From Paracoccaceae bacterium Fryx2 (GTDB taxonomy: Bacteria > Pseudomonadota > Alphaproteobacteria > Rhodobacterales > Rhodobacteraceae): a DNA stretch of 64,000 bases. The translations under genes and the position numbers were made by a program. Each line of letters starts with the position of its first letter. The first letter of the stretch is position 1. The DNA lies in NCBI GenBank assembly GCA_032334235.1, contig JAVSGI010000005.1, forward strand, positions 3,261,611-3,325,610, given 5' to 3'. Below, piece after piece: positions 18,133 through 27,369 of this stretch. The notes under the pieces are model-generated. The model was given only the letters and a program-made list of their open reading frames with translations, did no database searches and was not told the origin of the DNA.

Positions 18133-19512
18133 ATGACCTTTGCCTTTTACGATCTCGAAACCACCGGCCTTTCGCCCGCCTTCGATCAGCCTCTGCAATT
18201 CGCCGCCATTCTGACGGATGACGAATTCAGGGAAATCGAGCGGGTCAATTTGCGTTGCCGGATCGCGCCGCATATCATCCCTTCGCCTTGGGCCTTGGTG
18301 GTAACTGGCGTGCGCCCAGCGCAGTTGCTGGACGCGGCCCTGCCGACGCTCTTTGAGTTCACGCAAGAGATCGGCGCACTGATCAATCGCTGGTCGCCTG
18401 CCATCTGGACGGGGTTCAACAGCATCCGCTTTGACGAGGAGATGCTGCGCCAGGCCTTCTATCAAAACCTGCAGCCTGACATTTTCGCGACGCAGCTCAA
18501 CGGGAACACGCGGCTTGATCTACTGACCGCGCTCTATGCCGTCTGGTATCGCCAGCCTGATTTGCTCAAATGGCCAATCGATGAGACCGGCCGCGTGCGC
18601 TTCAAACTCGATCGCATTGCGCCGCTGAACGGGTTCACCGCCCACAACGCCCATGACGCGCTTGGGGATGTCGAGGCGACCATTCACATCGCACGCCAGA
18701 TCGCCCAAGGCGCGCCGGATCTCTGGGCAGAACTGCTGTCCAATCGGGACAAGGGCAGCGTCCAAGGCCGCATCACAAGCTTCCAGCCCTTGGCGCTGGT
18801 CGAACGCTTTGGTGGCGGTCCGCCGCGCGCCACGATTGGCTGCTACTGCGGCACCTCTGCCAGCAACGCCAATCAGGCCGCGTTCCTTGATCTTGAGGCC
18901 GTCGATCCGGCCGATCTTCTGGCTGCCGACGACGCCGTGCTTTTTGCGGCGGTGAATGCGTCGCCGAAGATCATCCGGTCCCTCGCAACCAACAAGTCGC
19001 CCGCGCTCCTTTCTCTCGCCACGCCCAGCGCCGAGCATGCCCGGCGTGCTGAGATCATCGCGAACGCGCCCGAGTTTCGCGCCCGAGTCGCACAGGCTCT
19101 GGCGGCACGTTTCCCTGAGGATCCATCTGCGCCGACACCACCCGTCGAAAAGCAGATCTTTGGGAGCTTCTACAGCAATGCCGACAAGGCACTTCTTGCC
19201 GAGTTTCAGCGTGCCGACTGGCCACGACGTCAGGAGATCGCATCCTCCCTCGGGGATTCCCGTCTCCGTCAACTCGGGCGCCGACTGGTGGCATTCCATG
19301 CACCTGCGCTGCTGTCGCCGGAGGAGCAGGGTCAGTATGAGGGCTGGTTGCGCGCGCGCTGGTCGGCAGACGATGTGCCCGAGACAGAATGGTTGACGCT
19401 CGAGAGGTCCATGCGCGCGATTGCCGACATGCGTACTGGCGGCGAGGTCGATGTGGGTCTGATTGGCGAAATCGAAACCTACCTGCAGGGTTTTGATATC
19501 TCAGCACGATGA
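18133..19512 (+). CDS. sbcB: Exonuclease I-like DEDDh exonuclease
   Basis: The 459-residue product has an N-terminal DEDDh exonuclease domain: 'FYDLETTGL' (residues 5-13), 'GFNSIRFDEEMLRQAFY' (about 94-110) and 'HDALGDVEATIHIA' (about 174-187), the last with the catalytic His and Asp. The C-terminal half has exonuclease I features such as 'EEQGQYEGWLRARW'. Bacterial exonuclease I degrades single-stranded DNA 3' to 5'. It precedes the BREX locus by 87 bases on the same strand. It could be an accessory of that locus or simply a neighbour. Confidence 0.8.
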   Translation: MTFAFYDLETTGLSPAFDQPLQFAAILTDDEFREIERVNLRCRIAPHIIPSPWALVVTGVRPAQLLDAALPTLFEFTQEIGALINRWSPAIWTGFNSIRFDEEMLRQAFYQNLQPDIFATQLNGNTRLDLLTALYAVWYRQPDLLKWPIDETGRVRFKLDRIAPLNGFTAHNAHDALGDVEATIHIARQIAQGAPDLWAELLSNRDKGSVQGRITSFQPLALVERFGGGPPRATIGCYCGTSASNANQAAFLDLEAVDPADLLAADDAVLFAAVNASPKIIRSLATNKSPALLSLATPSAEHARRAEIIANAPEFRARVAQALAARFPEDPSAPTPPVEKQIFGSFYSNADKALLAEFQRADWPRRQEIASSLGDSRLRQLGRRLVAFHAPALLSPEEQGQYEGWLRARWSADDVPETEWLTLERSMRAIADMRTGGEVDVGLIGEIETYLQGFDISAR

Positions 19513-19599
19513 TGTTCTTCGACTGTTCTCCCCTGAATCATTTTATTGCGAGAGACTACTATTTAGAATATCGGGAAGAGGGATAACGAGAGGAATGAC

Positions 19600-20499
19600 G
19601 TGCCGCGCAGACGAGTCAAGCAGCTGAACTGGGGCGCGGAGCGGCGCAATGCGTTCATCGAGTTCAGGGCATTCTGGCACGGCCGGATCAACCGAGCTGA
19701 CCTGATTGAGACTTTCGGCATCTCGCTCCAGCAGGCTTCGCTCGATCTGGCGGGCTATGCCGATCAGTGGAAGCGCAACCTCATCTATGACAAGAGCCAG
19801 CGTGCCTATGTCCGAGGCCGCAACTTCCAGCCGAATTTCATCACGCCCAGCGCCGAGGATTATCTCGCACAGTTGCGCGCGGTCGATCAGGGTCTTGTCT
19901 CGCGCGAGCAGAGCTGGATCAGCGAGTTCCCTGGCTACGGCGCAACGCCGACGCCGACCCGCGGCGTCAAAGCGGAGACGCTGCGCGAGGTTCTGAGCGC
20001 AATCCACGCCCCCGCCGCCCTGAACGTCACCTATCAGTCAATGTCCAGGCCTGAGCCCAGCGCCCGTTGGATCGAGCCTCATGCTTTGGCCTTCGATGGG
20101 TTCCGCTGGCATGCCCGCGCGTTCTGCCAGAACGACCAGGTGTTCAAGGACTTTCTGCTCTCTCGTATTGTCGAGATCGGTAAGCAGGGCCCAATCACGG
20201 CGGACCCGCAGGCTGATGCCGACTGGCACAATGAAATCGTGCTCGAGATCGGCCCGCATCCGGATCTATCCGATAATCAGCGCCGTGCGATCGAGATGGA
20301 TTATGGTATGGAAGACGGGCGGGCGCAGATCCCGGTACGGCGGGCGCTATTGTTCTATGCGCTCAAGCGCCTTGGTCTCGACACCGATCCGGCAGCCAGG
20401 CGACCGCAGGATCAGCAGATCGTCCTGCTAAACGCTTCTGAAATATCCGGATGCCGGCAGCACCGCGTTCCACACAACACGGCTGGTGGTTCCACATGA
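19600..20499 (+). CDS. brxR: WYL-domain transcriptional regulator of BREX (BrxR-like)
   Basis: The 299-residue product has an N-terminal winged helix (about residues 10-75, 'RINRADLIETFGISLQQASLDL') and a WYL domain from about residue 140 ('LNVTYQSMSRPEPSARWIEPHALAFDGFRWHARAFC'). BrxR proteins of this layout repress BREX promoters and may sense nucleotide ligands. The start is a GTG preceded by gagagga. Its stop overlaps the brxF ATG (ATGA), so the regulator is transcribed with the system it probably controls. The WYL motif itself appears as 'HAR' in place of Trp-Tyr-Leu, as in many members. Confidence 0.85.
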   Translation: MPRRRVKQLNWGAERRNAFIEFRAFWHGRINRADLIETFGISLQQASLDLAGYADQWKRNLIYDKSQRAYVRGRNFQPNFITPSAEDYLAQLRAVDQGLVSREQSWISEFPGYGATPTPTRGVKAETLREVLSAIHAPAALNVTYQSMSRPEPSARWIEPHALAFDGFRWHARAFCQNDQVFKDFLLSRIVEIGKQGPITADPQADADWHNEIVLEIGPHPDLSDNQRRAIEMDYGMEDGRAQIPVRRALLFYALKRLGLDTDPAARRPQDQQIVLLNASEISGCRQHRVPHNTAGGST

Positions 20500-20954
20500 T
20501 CGATGATCTCGAGCGCGTGGTTGAAGACACGGTTTCTCTTAACAGCAAGCTGGTGCTGCTTATTGGTCAGCCACGCACCGGAAAGAGTGCTTTGCTCGAT
20601 CAATTTTCTAAGCGCACGCAAGTCCAAGTTCTGAACCTTGGAGCTGCGCTTGGCAGGGAACTACTTTCGCTTCCGAAGTCACGACGACACTTGCTGGTGC
20701 CCGAGGTCTTCAAGAACGTGGCTGATGCTGCTTCTGCGCATGGCCTTCTCTTGGTCGACAATATCGAGTTACTCTTCGATAGGACGCTTCGTGTTGGTGT
20801 ACTCGATCTCTTGAAGACGCAGTCCCGCGTCCGCCGAGTTGTCGCCGTTTGGCCAGGAGAGTTGCGTGATAATCGCCTCTCGTATGCCGCATCAGGTCAT
20901 CCAGAACATCAGGATTACAGCCCAGAGGGCGTGGTCCTTTTCAGCATTAATTGA
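20496..20954 (+). CDS. brxF: BREX-3 small ATPase BrxF
   Basis: I take the ATG of 'MIDDLERV' as the start because it overlaps the brxR stop; a longer frame starts 15 codons earlier. The 152-residue P-loop protein has Walker A 'VLLIGQPRTGKSALLDQF' and Walker B-like 'GLLLVDNIELLF'. BrxF is found in type 3 BREX ahead of BrxC; its exact step in the defence is not established. Small size, position and motifs support the call. Confidence 0.8.
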   Translation: MIDDLERVVEDTVSLNSKLVLLIGQPRTGKSALLDQFSKRTQVQVLNLGAALGRELLSLPKSRRHLLVPEVFKNVADAASAHGLLLVDNIELLFDRTLRVGVLDLLKTQSRVRRVVAVWPGELRDNRLSYAASGHPEHQDYSPEGVVLFSIN

Positions 20955-20967
20955 AAGGGGAACGGGG

Positions 20968-23900
20968 ATGCCAATGCATTATGGTGATCTCATTCAGTTC
21001 GAGCCGATTGAGTCTGTCATCCAGCTCTTGGATGCTAATCGCCCGGAGGAGGCCAAGAAATTGGTCTCGACCTACGTCATTTCTGACGACATGGCAGAAC
21101 GCATCGCGAACCAGATGATCCCGCAGCTTTCGTTTGACGAGAGTGTGGATCACAAGGGCGTCTTGGTTGTCGGCAACTACGGGACCGGTAAGTCTCACCT
21201 GATGTCCGTGCTGTCGCTCGTGGCTGAAGATGTGACTTACCTGCCGATGATCCGGCATCCGAAGGTGGCGGAAGCTGCCAGTGCGATTGCAGGAAAATTC
21301 AAGGTTCATCGTATCGAGGTATCCAGTCAGATGTCCCTCCGGGACATCATCACCCAGCAGTTGGAGGTATTCCTTGAGAAGCACGGGGTTACCTATTCGT
21401 TCCCCCCGGCTGACAAGGTCGTCAACAACAAGTCCGCCTTTGAAGAGATGATGGCTGCGTTTTCAGAGGTGCATCCTGACCATGGCGTTCTCCTCGTGGT
21501 CGACGAGTTCCTCGAATATCTGCGATCCCGGCGGGACCACGACCTCGTGTTGGATCTGTCGTTCTTGCGTGAAATTGGCGAGGTGACCAAGCACCTGCGC
21601 TTCCGTTTCGTCGCGGGCGTTCAGGAGGCGATCTTCGATAGCGGTCGCTTTCAGCATGTCTCGGATAGCCTTCGGCGCGTGAAGGACCGCTTCACACAGG
21701 TGCTGCTCGCTCGCCAAGACGTAAGCTTCGTGGTGGCTGAGCGACTGCTCAAGAAGACTGCGGACCAGCATAACAAGATCCGGGCCTATTTGACGCCATT
21801 CGCTAAATTCTATGGATCGATGAACGAGCGAATGGACGAATACGTTCGGCTTTTCCCTGTTCATCCCGACTACATCGGCACATTCGAGCGGCTGGTCTTT
21901 ACTGAAAAGCGCGGTGCGCTGGTCACGCTTCGAGACCAGATTCAGGCCGTACTGAAGGACGAAGTTCCTCAGGATCGACCTGGGCTAATCGGCTATGATA
22001 AGTTTTGGGAGACGGTCACGTCCAATGGGGTGCTGCGCGCTGATCCGAATATCGGCCCGGTGCTGAAGGTTTCTGAGGTTCTGCAAGAACGCGTTCGAAA
22101 AGCATTTACGAGACCGCAGTACAGGCCCATGGCGCTTCGGATCATCGATGGGCTCGCTGTCCACCGTCTGACAACCGGCGGCGACATCTATGTCCCCGTC
22201 GGTCCTACGGCCGAGGAATTGCGGGATACGCTTTGCCTTTATCAGCCTGGCATCGAAGACATGGGCGGTGATCCTGAGGCCGATCTACTTTCGCTCGTCC
22301 AAACTGTCTTGCGAGAGACAATCCGGACCGTCAACGGGCAGTTCATCTCCAAGGCCGCGGACACAGAACAGTATTTCCTCGACCTAAAGAAGGACGTGGA
22401 CTACGACGCACAGGTCGAAAAACGTGCTGATGCGCTGTCCAATGACGCATTGGATCGTGCCTATTACAGTGCCATCCGGCAGCTGATGGAGCGGATGGAC
22501 GAGACGTCCTACGTGACGGGTCACCAGATCTGGCAGTACCAGATCGAGTGGCAAGATCGCCGCGTTGAGCGGAGTGGCTATCTGTTTTTCGGTGCCCCCA
22601 ATGACAGGCCTACGGCGCAGCCGGAGCGCGATTTCTACATCTACTTCATCCAGCCATTTGAGCCACCGCGTTTTCGCGATGACCAGAAGGCAGATGAGGT
22701 GTTTTTCCGGTTGAAGAACCCCGATGACGCTTTCCGACGTCATTTGTCTTTCTACGCAGCGGCGCAGGATCTTGCCTCAACAGCCAGCGGTGGAGCGAAG
22801 TCTGTCTATCTCGACAAGGCCAAGGATGCTCTGCGCGACATGAGCAAATGGCTGCAGGAAAAGCAGATGTCGGCTTTTGAGGTTACCTATCAGGGTAAGT
22901 CGAAGGCGCTGCAGGAGTGGTCCAAGGGGGTTTCGCTTCGTGAAAAAGCACGCCTTGGCCCGGAAGAACGGATCAACTTCCGTGACGTGGTGAATGCGAT
23001 CTCCGGTCTCGCGCTGAACAATCAGTTTGGCGAACTCGCACCAGAATACCCTAGGTTTTCGGCTCTTGTGACCGATTCCAATCGAAAGCAGCTGATCGGC
23101 AATACGCTTCGCGTGCTGGCCGGTGCCAACCGCACCAAGGATGCTGTCGTGATTCTTGATGGGCTCGAAATGCTGGATGGCGATCGCATAGACCCCACGC
23201 GGTCGCGTTATGCGATGGAAGTCCTGAATCGGTTGAAGGCCAAAGGTCACGGTCAGGTGCTGAACCGCAGTGAACTGATCAGCGGCGATGCCGAGGTCGA
23301 ATGCTTTGCACCCATCAAGTTTCGGCTTGAACCGGATCTGCTCGCGGTTGTTCTCGGAGGACTGGTTTATTCGGGGGACATCGTCCTTGCCATTACGGGA
23401 GACAAGATCGACTCGAGCAAGATCACTGCGCTCGCCGAGCGTCCGCTCGACGAACTGAAGCAATTCAAGCACGTCGAGGCTCCCAAGGAGATCAACGTTG
23501 CAGTTCTCCGTTCCTTGTTCGAAGCCCTTGGGCTTCCCCCCGGTCTTGCCCAACAAGCGACCCAAGGCTCTGACGAGCCGGTGAAGCTGCTGCAGGAGGA
23601 AGTCGGAAAGCTGACGCGGCGCGTTTTGTCTTCGTCGAATGACATGGCAGGTCGCCTCAGCTTCTGGGGTCAAGCGCTTCTGCGGGACGAAGAAATTCGG
23701 GATTACCGTTCTAAACTCGACGAACTTAAGGCGTTCTCGGAAAGTCTTGCCCCCTACAACACTGTGGGCAAGCTCAAGAACCTGCGCGTCGGCTCGGAAG
23801 ATATCGCCGCCCAGACCAAGAACCTAGACGTGCTGAAAGCTGTCGAGGCCATGCTGGAACTGATCGCTGACCTCGGCGCTGTTGCAGGCTACCTCTCACT

Positions 23901-24699
23901 TGCGGAGACAGTCCTGATTTCGGACCATCCTTGGGTGAAACAGGCACAGGATGCTCGCAAACAGCTTCTCGAGAAGCTGGCCAGTGACCGCACGGCCCAA
24001 CATGCTGCCGAGTATCGTCAGACCCTGGCCAAGCTCAAGAAAGATTACATCGCCGCCTATATCGCTCGGCACAGCCGGGCCCGTCTTGGCGTCGCGGAGG
24101 ACAAGACGAAGGCGTCCCTACGCAAAGATCCGCGCCTTGCGTCGATGCGGACTCTGATGAACGTGTCGCTCATGCCAACCAGCCAGCTTACCGGCTACGA
24201 GGACAAGCTCGAGAAGCTGAAAAGCTGCGCGTCACTCCTCGAGTCGGAGCTGTCCGCTAGTCCGATGTGCCCGCACTGCAGCTTCAAGCCCGCCAACGAG
24301 CAGGGCGACATGCTGCCCGCGGCGAATGTCCTGAAGCAGCTTGATGAAGAGTTGGACCGCTTGATCGATGGTTGGCAGCAGACGCTGCTCGACAACCTCG
24401 AAGACCCGACGATCCAGGAGAACCTTGATCTGCTGAAGCCAACGGCGCGCAGTCTGGTCGAGGCGTTCGTAACGGCGAAGGCCCTCCCCGATCCAGTAAC
24501 GGGGGACTTCGCTTCCGCCATTCAGGACGCGCTGTCCGGGCTGGAGAAGGTCAATGTCGGCAGCGAAGACATCAAGGCCGCACTCCTGCAAGGCGGATCG
24601 CCTGCAACGCCCGAAGACCTGCGCAAGCGGTTCGAGGCCTTCCTGAATGACCGGTGCAAAGGCAAGGACACCACCAAGCTGCGCTTTGTGGTGGAATGA
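20968..24699 (+). CDS. brxC: BREX-3 large ATPase BrxC
   Basis: The start at 20968 is preceded by ggggaacgggg and yields 1243 residues. Walker A is 'GVLVVGNYGTGKSHLM' (about residues 64-79) and Walker B is 'GVLLVVDEFLEYL' (about 172-184). A long helical region with coiled-coil character follows, and a CxxC pair (MCPHCSF, about residue 1100) near the C-terminus suggests a metal site. BrxC/PglY ATPases are core BREX components required for defence and host methylation. Size and gene order match type 3 loci. No lesion is visible. Confidence 0.9.
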   Translation: MPMHYGDLIQFEPIESVIQLLDANRPEEAKKLVSTYVISDDMAERIANQMIPQLSFDESVDHKGVLVVGNYGTGKSHLMSVLSLVAEDVTYLPMIRHPKVAEAASAIAGKFKVHRIEVSSQMSLRDIITQQLEVFLEKHGVTYSFPPADKVVNNKSAFEEMMAAFSEVHPDHGVLLVVDEFLEYLRSRRDHDLVLDLSFLREIGEVTKHLRFRFVAGVQEAIFDSGRFQHVSDSLRRVKDRFTQVLLARQDVSFVVAERLLKKTADQHNKIRAYLTPFAKFYGSMNERMDEYVRLFPVHPDYIGTFERLVFTEKRGALVTLRDQIQAVLKDEVPQDRPGLIGYDKFWETVTSNGVLRADPNIGPVLKVSEVLQERVRKAFTRPQYRPMALRIIDGLAVHRLTTGGDIYVPVGPTAEELRDTLCLYQPGIEDMGGDPEADLLSLVQTVLRETIRTVNGQFISKAADTEQYFLDLKKDVDYDAQVEKRADALSNDALDRAYYSAIRQLMERMDETSYVTGHQIWQYQIEWQDRRVERSGYLFFGAPNDRPTAQPERDFYIYFIQPFEPPRFRDDQKADEVFFRLKNPDDAFRRHLSFYAAAQDLASTASGGAKSVYLDKAKDALRDMSKWLQEKQMSAFEVTYQGKSKALQEWSKGVSLREKARLGPEERINFRDVVNAISGLALNNQFGELAPEYPRFSALVTDSNRKQLIGNTLRVLAGANRTKDAVVILDGLEMLDGDRIDPTRSRYAMEVLNRLKAKGHGQVLNRSELISGDAEVECFAPIKFRLEPDLLAVVLGGLVYSGDIVLAITGDKIDSSKITALAERPLDELKQFKHVEAPKEINVAVLRSLFEALGLPPGLAQQATQGSDEPVKLLQEEVGKLTRRVLSSSNDMAGRLSFWGQALLRDEEIRDYRSKLDELKAFSESLAPYNTVGKLKNLRVGSEDIAAQTKNLDVLKAVEAMLELIADLGAVAGYLSLAETVLISDHPWVKQAQDARKQLLEKLASDRTAQHAAEYRQTLAKLKKDYIAAYIARHSRARLGVAEDKTKASLRKDPRLASMRTLMNVSLMPTSQLTGYEDKLEKLKSCASLLESELSASPMCPHCSFKPANEQGDMLPAANVLKQLDEELDRLIDGWQQTLLDNLEDPTIQENLDLLKPTARSLVEAFVTAKALPDPVTGDFASAIQDALSGLEKVNVGSEDIKAALLQGGSPATPEDLRKRFEAFLNDRCKGKDTTKLRFVVE

Positions 24700-24726
24700 A
24701 TCCGTTATGAATAAAGGAACAATGCA

Positions 24727-27366
24727 ATGACCGATCTATTTGAGGTGGCCATCAAACCGGCTAGTGGACCAGTGGAGGTTCTCGGCATCAAGTTTAATGA
24801 CGATAGCGAAAGAAGAGCATACTTCATAGAAAAGCTCCGAGAGCACATCGAAGACTCCTCGTTTCGCTCTAGCCCCGACTTTCCCAATGCGAAGAATGAC
24901 GATATCCTGAGGCTGTCCAATCCGCCATACTACACTGCTTGTCCTAATCCTTTTCTTGCGGAATTTGTTTCATGGGCAAAGAACAAGGAGGCAGAACCGG
25001 CCACGACATTGCCGTTTATGGGTGACTTAGTTGTCGACAGTCGAGATCCCGTTTATTCGTTTCACCCGTATCATACAAAGGTTCCGCCAGCCATTATTCA
25101 GACACTAATTGAGCATTACACTCGTCCAGGCGATCTAATTCTGGACGCTTTTAGCGGATCTGGAATGACAGGTGTTGCTGCTCGAAACTGTGGTCGCCGA
25201 TCAATTATTGTTGATCTTTCGCCGATCGCAGGTTTTGTTAGTCACATTAATACTTACACTAATCCAAGCCAAAGAGCGGCAAATTTGCTTGAGGCAGCAA
25301 TTAAACAGTCCCGTGCCAAATTAGGCTGGATGTATGAAACCAAACATGGAACCAAAAATTTAGAGGTTAACTACTTCGTTTGGTCAGATATCTTTACATG
25401 CCCTGAGTGTGTCTTTGAGTTTCCATTCTTTCCGCATGGTGTCATCCATCATGGCAATAAGGTTGAAACGCGAAAATCTTTTGACTGTCCGAGCTGTGGA
25501 GCCGAGCTAAACGTTCGACGGGTTGAACGTGTCGTTACGGAGGATGGAAAGAAGAAAGCTCTTGCATGGGTTAACGCTGGGACCGGGCGTGGTCGCATCA
25601 ACCGCGCGCCAAGCAAGCACGATCAGGATGTTGTTGCTCAAATCCAGAGCTTGTCTGAGTTAAGCTGGTTTCCCACTGATACAATCAATCCAATTGGCTA
25701 TTCAGCAAAACTGGCGCAACTTGGCGATAAAGGCATAACCAATGTCAGTCGATTTCTTTCAGAAAGAAATAGAATTGTCTTTGCAGACCTCTGGGAGAGG
25801 GTATCTTCAGTTGACGATGTGGAAGTGCGCAATGCAGCGCTTTCATGCCTAACTTCGATTTTCACTGTCATTTCCGAGCGGCAGGGATATTTTGGTGGTG
25901 GCGGTGGCATGTCTGGAAACCTCTACATGCCAATTGTACGGATGGAAAAGAATGTTTTCGACTCTTTGGAGCGTAAGATTGCGAAAATGCTGCAATCTGA
26001 CTCTGCTAAGCCAAAGAAGAATGGAACCTGCGTTGTAAGCACTCAGTCCGCTACTAGCCTGACAGGCATAGAAGATGCGACGATCGACTACATTTATACA
26101 GACCCGCCATTTGGCGCCAACATCATTTACAGCGAAATGAACCTCATTCTTGAGGGCTGGCTGCGAGTTCGGACGGCTGCAAAAAAAGAAGCTGTGATTG
26201 ATGAAACACAAAACAAAGATTTCTTTGAATATGGTGCACTAATGCGTGCGACATTTCATGAGTACTACAGAGTACTTAAGCCTGGGCATTGGATTACCGT
26301 TGAGTTTCACAACACCAAAGCAAGCGTCTGGAATTTGATCCAAACTGGCTTGTCAGAGGCGGGTTTCGTAGTTGCTCAGGTGGGGAAACTCGACAAAGGT
26401 TCTACAACCATACTTGCCGATATTCGACCCGGTGCTGTTGTGCAGGATTTGATAATTTCGGCATATAAGCCAGGCACAAACGTTGATCTCATGTTTACTA
26501 ATTCCGCTCCCATCACTAACAGTGTTTGGAGTTTCGTGGAAAACCATATGAAGCACGTACCAATATTCAGTGAGAATAGTACCTTGCTGAATTATGTCTC
26601 GGAGCGGAGTGGTCGAATTCTTTATGACCGGATGGTTGGTTGGTTTATACGCCACAACGTTATGGTCCCGCTTTCAGCGCAAGAATTCTTCGAAGGTCTT
26701 CGAACCCGGTTCGAAGAAAGAGATAGTATGTTTTTCTTGCCAGATCAGATCGGTACTTATGATCGAAAACGTGCACAAGTAGCGCAGCCACCACAGATGG
26801 AGATGTTTGTTGCTGACGAGCGTAGCGCAATTGATTGGCTAACTGAGTTTCTCAAGAAACGACCCTCGTCGTACCAAGACATTCATCCAGAGTTCACAAC
26901 CCAACTAGGTGCCGGCTGGAAGAAACACGAAACCCGCCCGGAACTGACGGCGCTGCTTGAGGACAACTTCTTGCGCTATGACGGGTCGGCCGATGTGCCG
27001 AGCCAGATCCATAGCTATCTGTCATCAAACTTCCCCGACTTGCGTAACCTCGAAAAGCCCGACCCGCGGCTGAAGGCCAAGGCCAAGGAACGCTGGTTCG
27101 TGCCCGACCCAAACAAGGCTCAGGATCTGGAGAAAAAGCGCGAGAAGGCGCTGCTTAAGGAATTCGAAGTGTACCGCAATACGCCCGGCCGCAAGCTCAA
27201 GGAGTTCCGCCTCGAAGTCCTGCGCGCAGGCTTCAAGGCGGCTTGGGCGAACAAGCACTACCAGACCATCGTCTCCATCGCAGCCAAGGTGCCCGATGAC
27301 GCCCTGCAGGAAGATGAAAAGCTGCTCTTCTGGTACGACAGCGCCCTGACCCGGACAGGGGGCTAA
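24727..27366 (+). CDS. pglX: BREX-3 adenine DNA methyltransferase PglX
   Basis: The 879-residue product is the BREX methyltransferase that marks host DNA at a non-palindromic site. Visible motifs: 'SNPPYYTACPNPF' (about residues 64-76), the SAM-binding 'ILDAFSGSGMTGVAARN' (about 138-154), two zinc pairs (CPEC, CPSC, about 225-260), and a second catalytic-type 'YTDPPFGANIIYSEM' (about 456-470). It lacks restriction nuclease motifs. Base composition is odd: up to about 26905 the gene is AT-rich, while the last 150 codons and all neighbours are GC-rich, which suggests the specificity part was exchanged. Confidence 0.9.
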   Translation: MTDLFEVAIKPASGPVEVLGIKFNDDSERRAYFIEKLREHIEDSSFRSSPDFPNAKNDDILRLSNPPYYTACPNPFLAEFVSWAKNKEAEPATTLPFMGDLVVDSRDPVYSFHPYHTKVPPAIIQTLIEHYTRPGDLILDAFSGSGMTGVAARNCGRRSIIVDLSPIAGFVSHINTYTNPSQRAANLLEAAIKQSRAKLGWMYETKHGTKNLEVNYFVWSDIFTCPECVFEFPFFPHGVIHHGNKVETRKSFDCPSCGAELNVRRVERVVTEDGKKKALAWVNAGTGRGRINRAPSKHDQDVVAQIQSLSELSWFPTDTINPIGYSAKLAQLGDKGITNVSRFLSERNRIVFADLWERVSSVDDVEVRNAALSCLTSIFTVISERQGYFGGGGGMSGNLYMPIVRMEKNVFDSLERKIAKMLQSDSAKPKKNGTCVVSTQSATSLTGIEDATIDYIYTDPPFGANIIYSEMNLILEGWLRVRTAAKKEAVIDETQNKDFFEYGALMRATFHEYYRVLKPGHWITVEFHNTKASVWNLIQTGLSEAGFVVAQVGKLDKGSTTILADIRPGAVVQDLIISAYKPGTNVDLMFTNSAPITNSVWSFVENHMKHVPIFSENSTLLNYVSERSGRILYDRMVGWFIRHNVMVPLSAQEFFEGLRTRFEERDSMFFLPDQIGTYDRKRAQVAQPPQMEMFVADERSAIDWLTEFLKKRPSSYQDIHPEFTTQLGAGWKKHETRPELTALLEDNFLRYDGSADVPSQIHSYLSSNFPDLRNLEKPDPRLKAKAKERWFVPDPNKAQDLEKKREKALLKEFEVYRNTPGRKLKEFRLEVLRAGFKAAWANKHYQTIVSIAAKVPDDALQEDEKLLFWYDSALTRTGG

Positions 27367-27369
27367 TCA

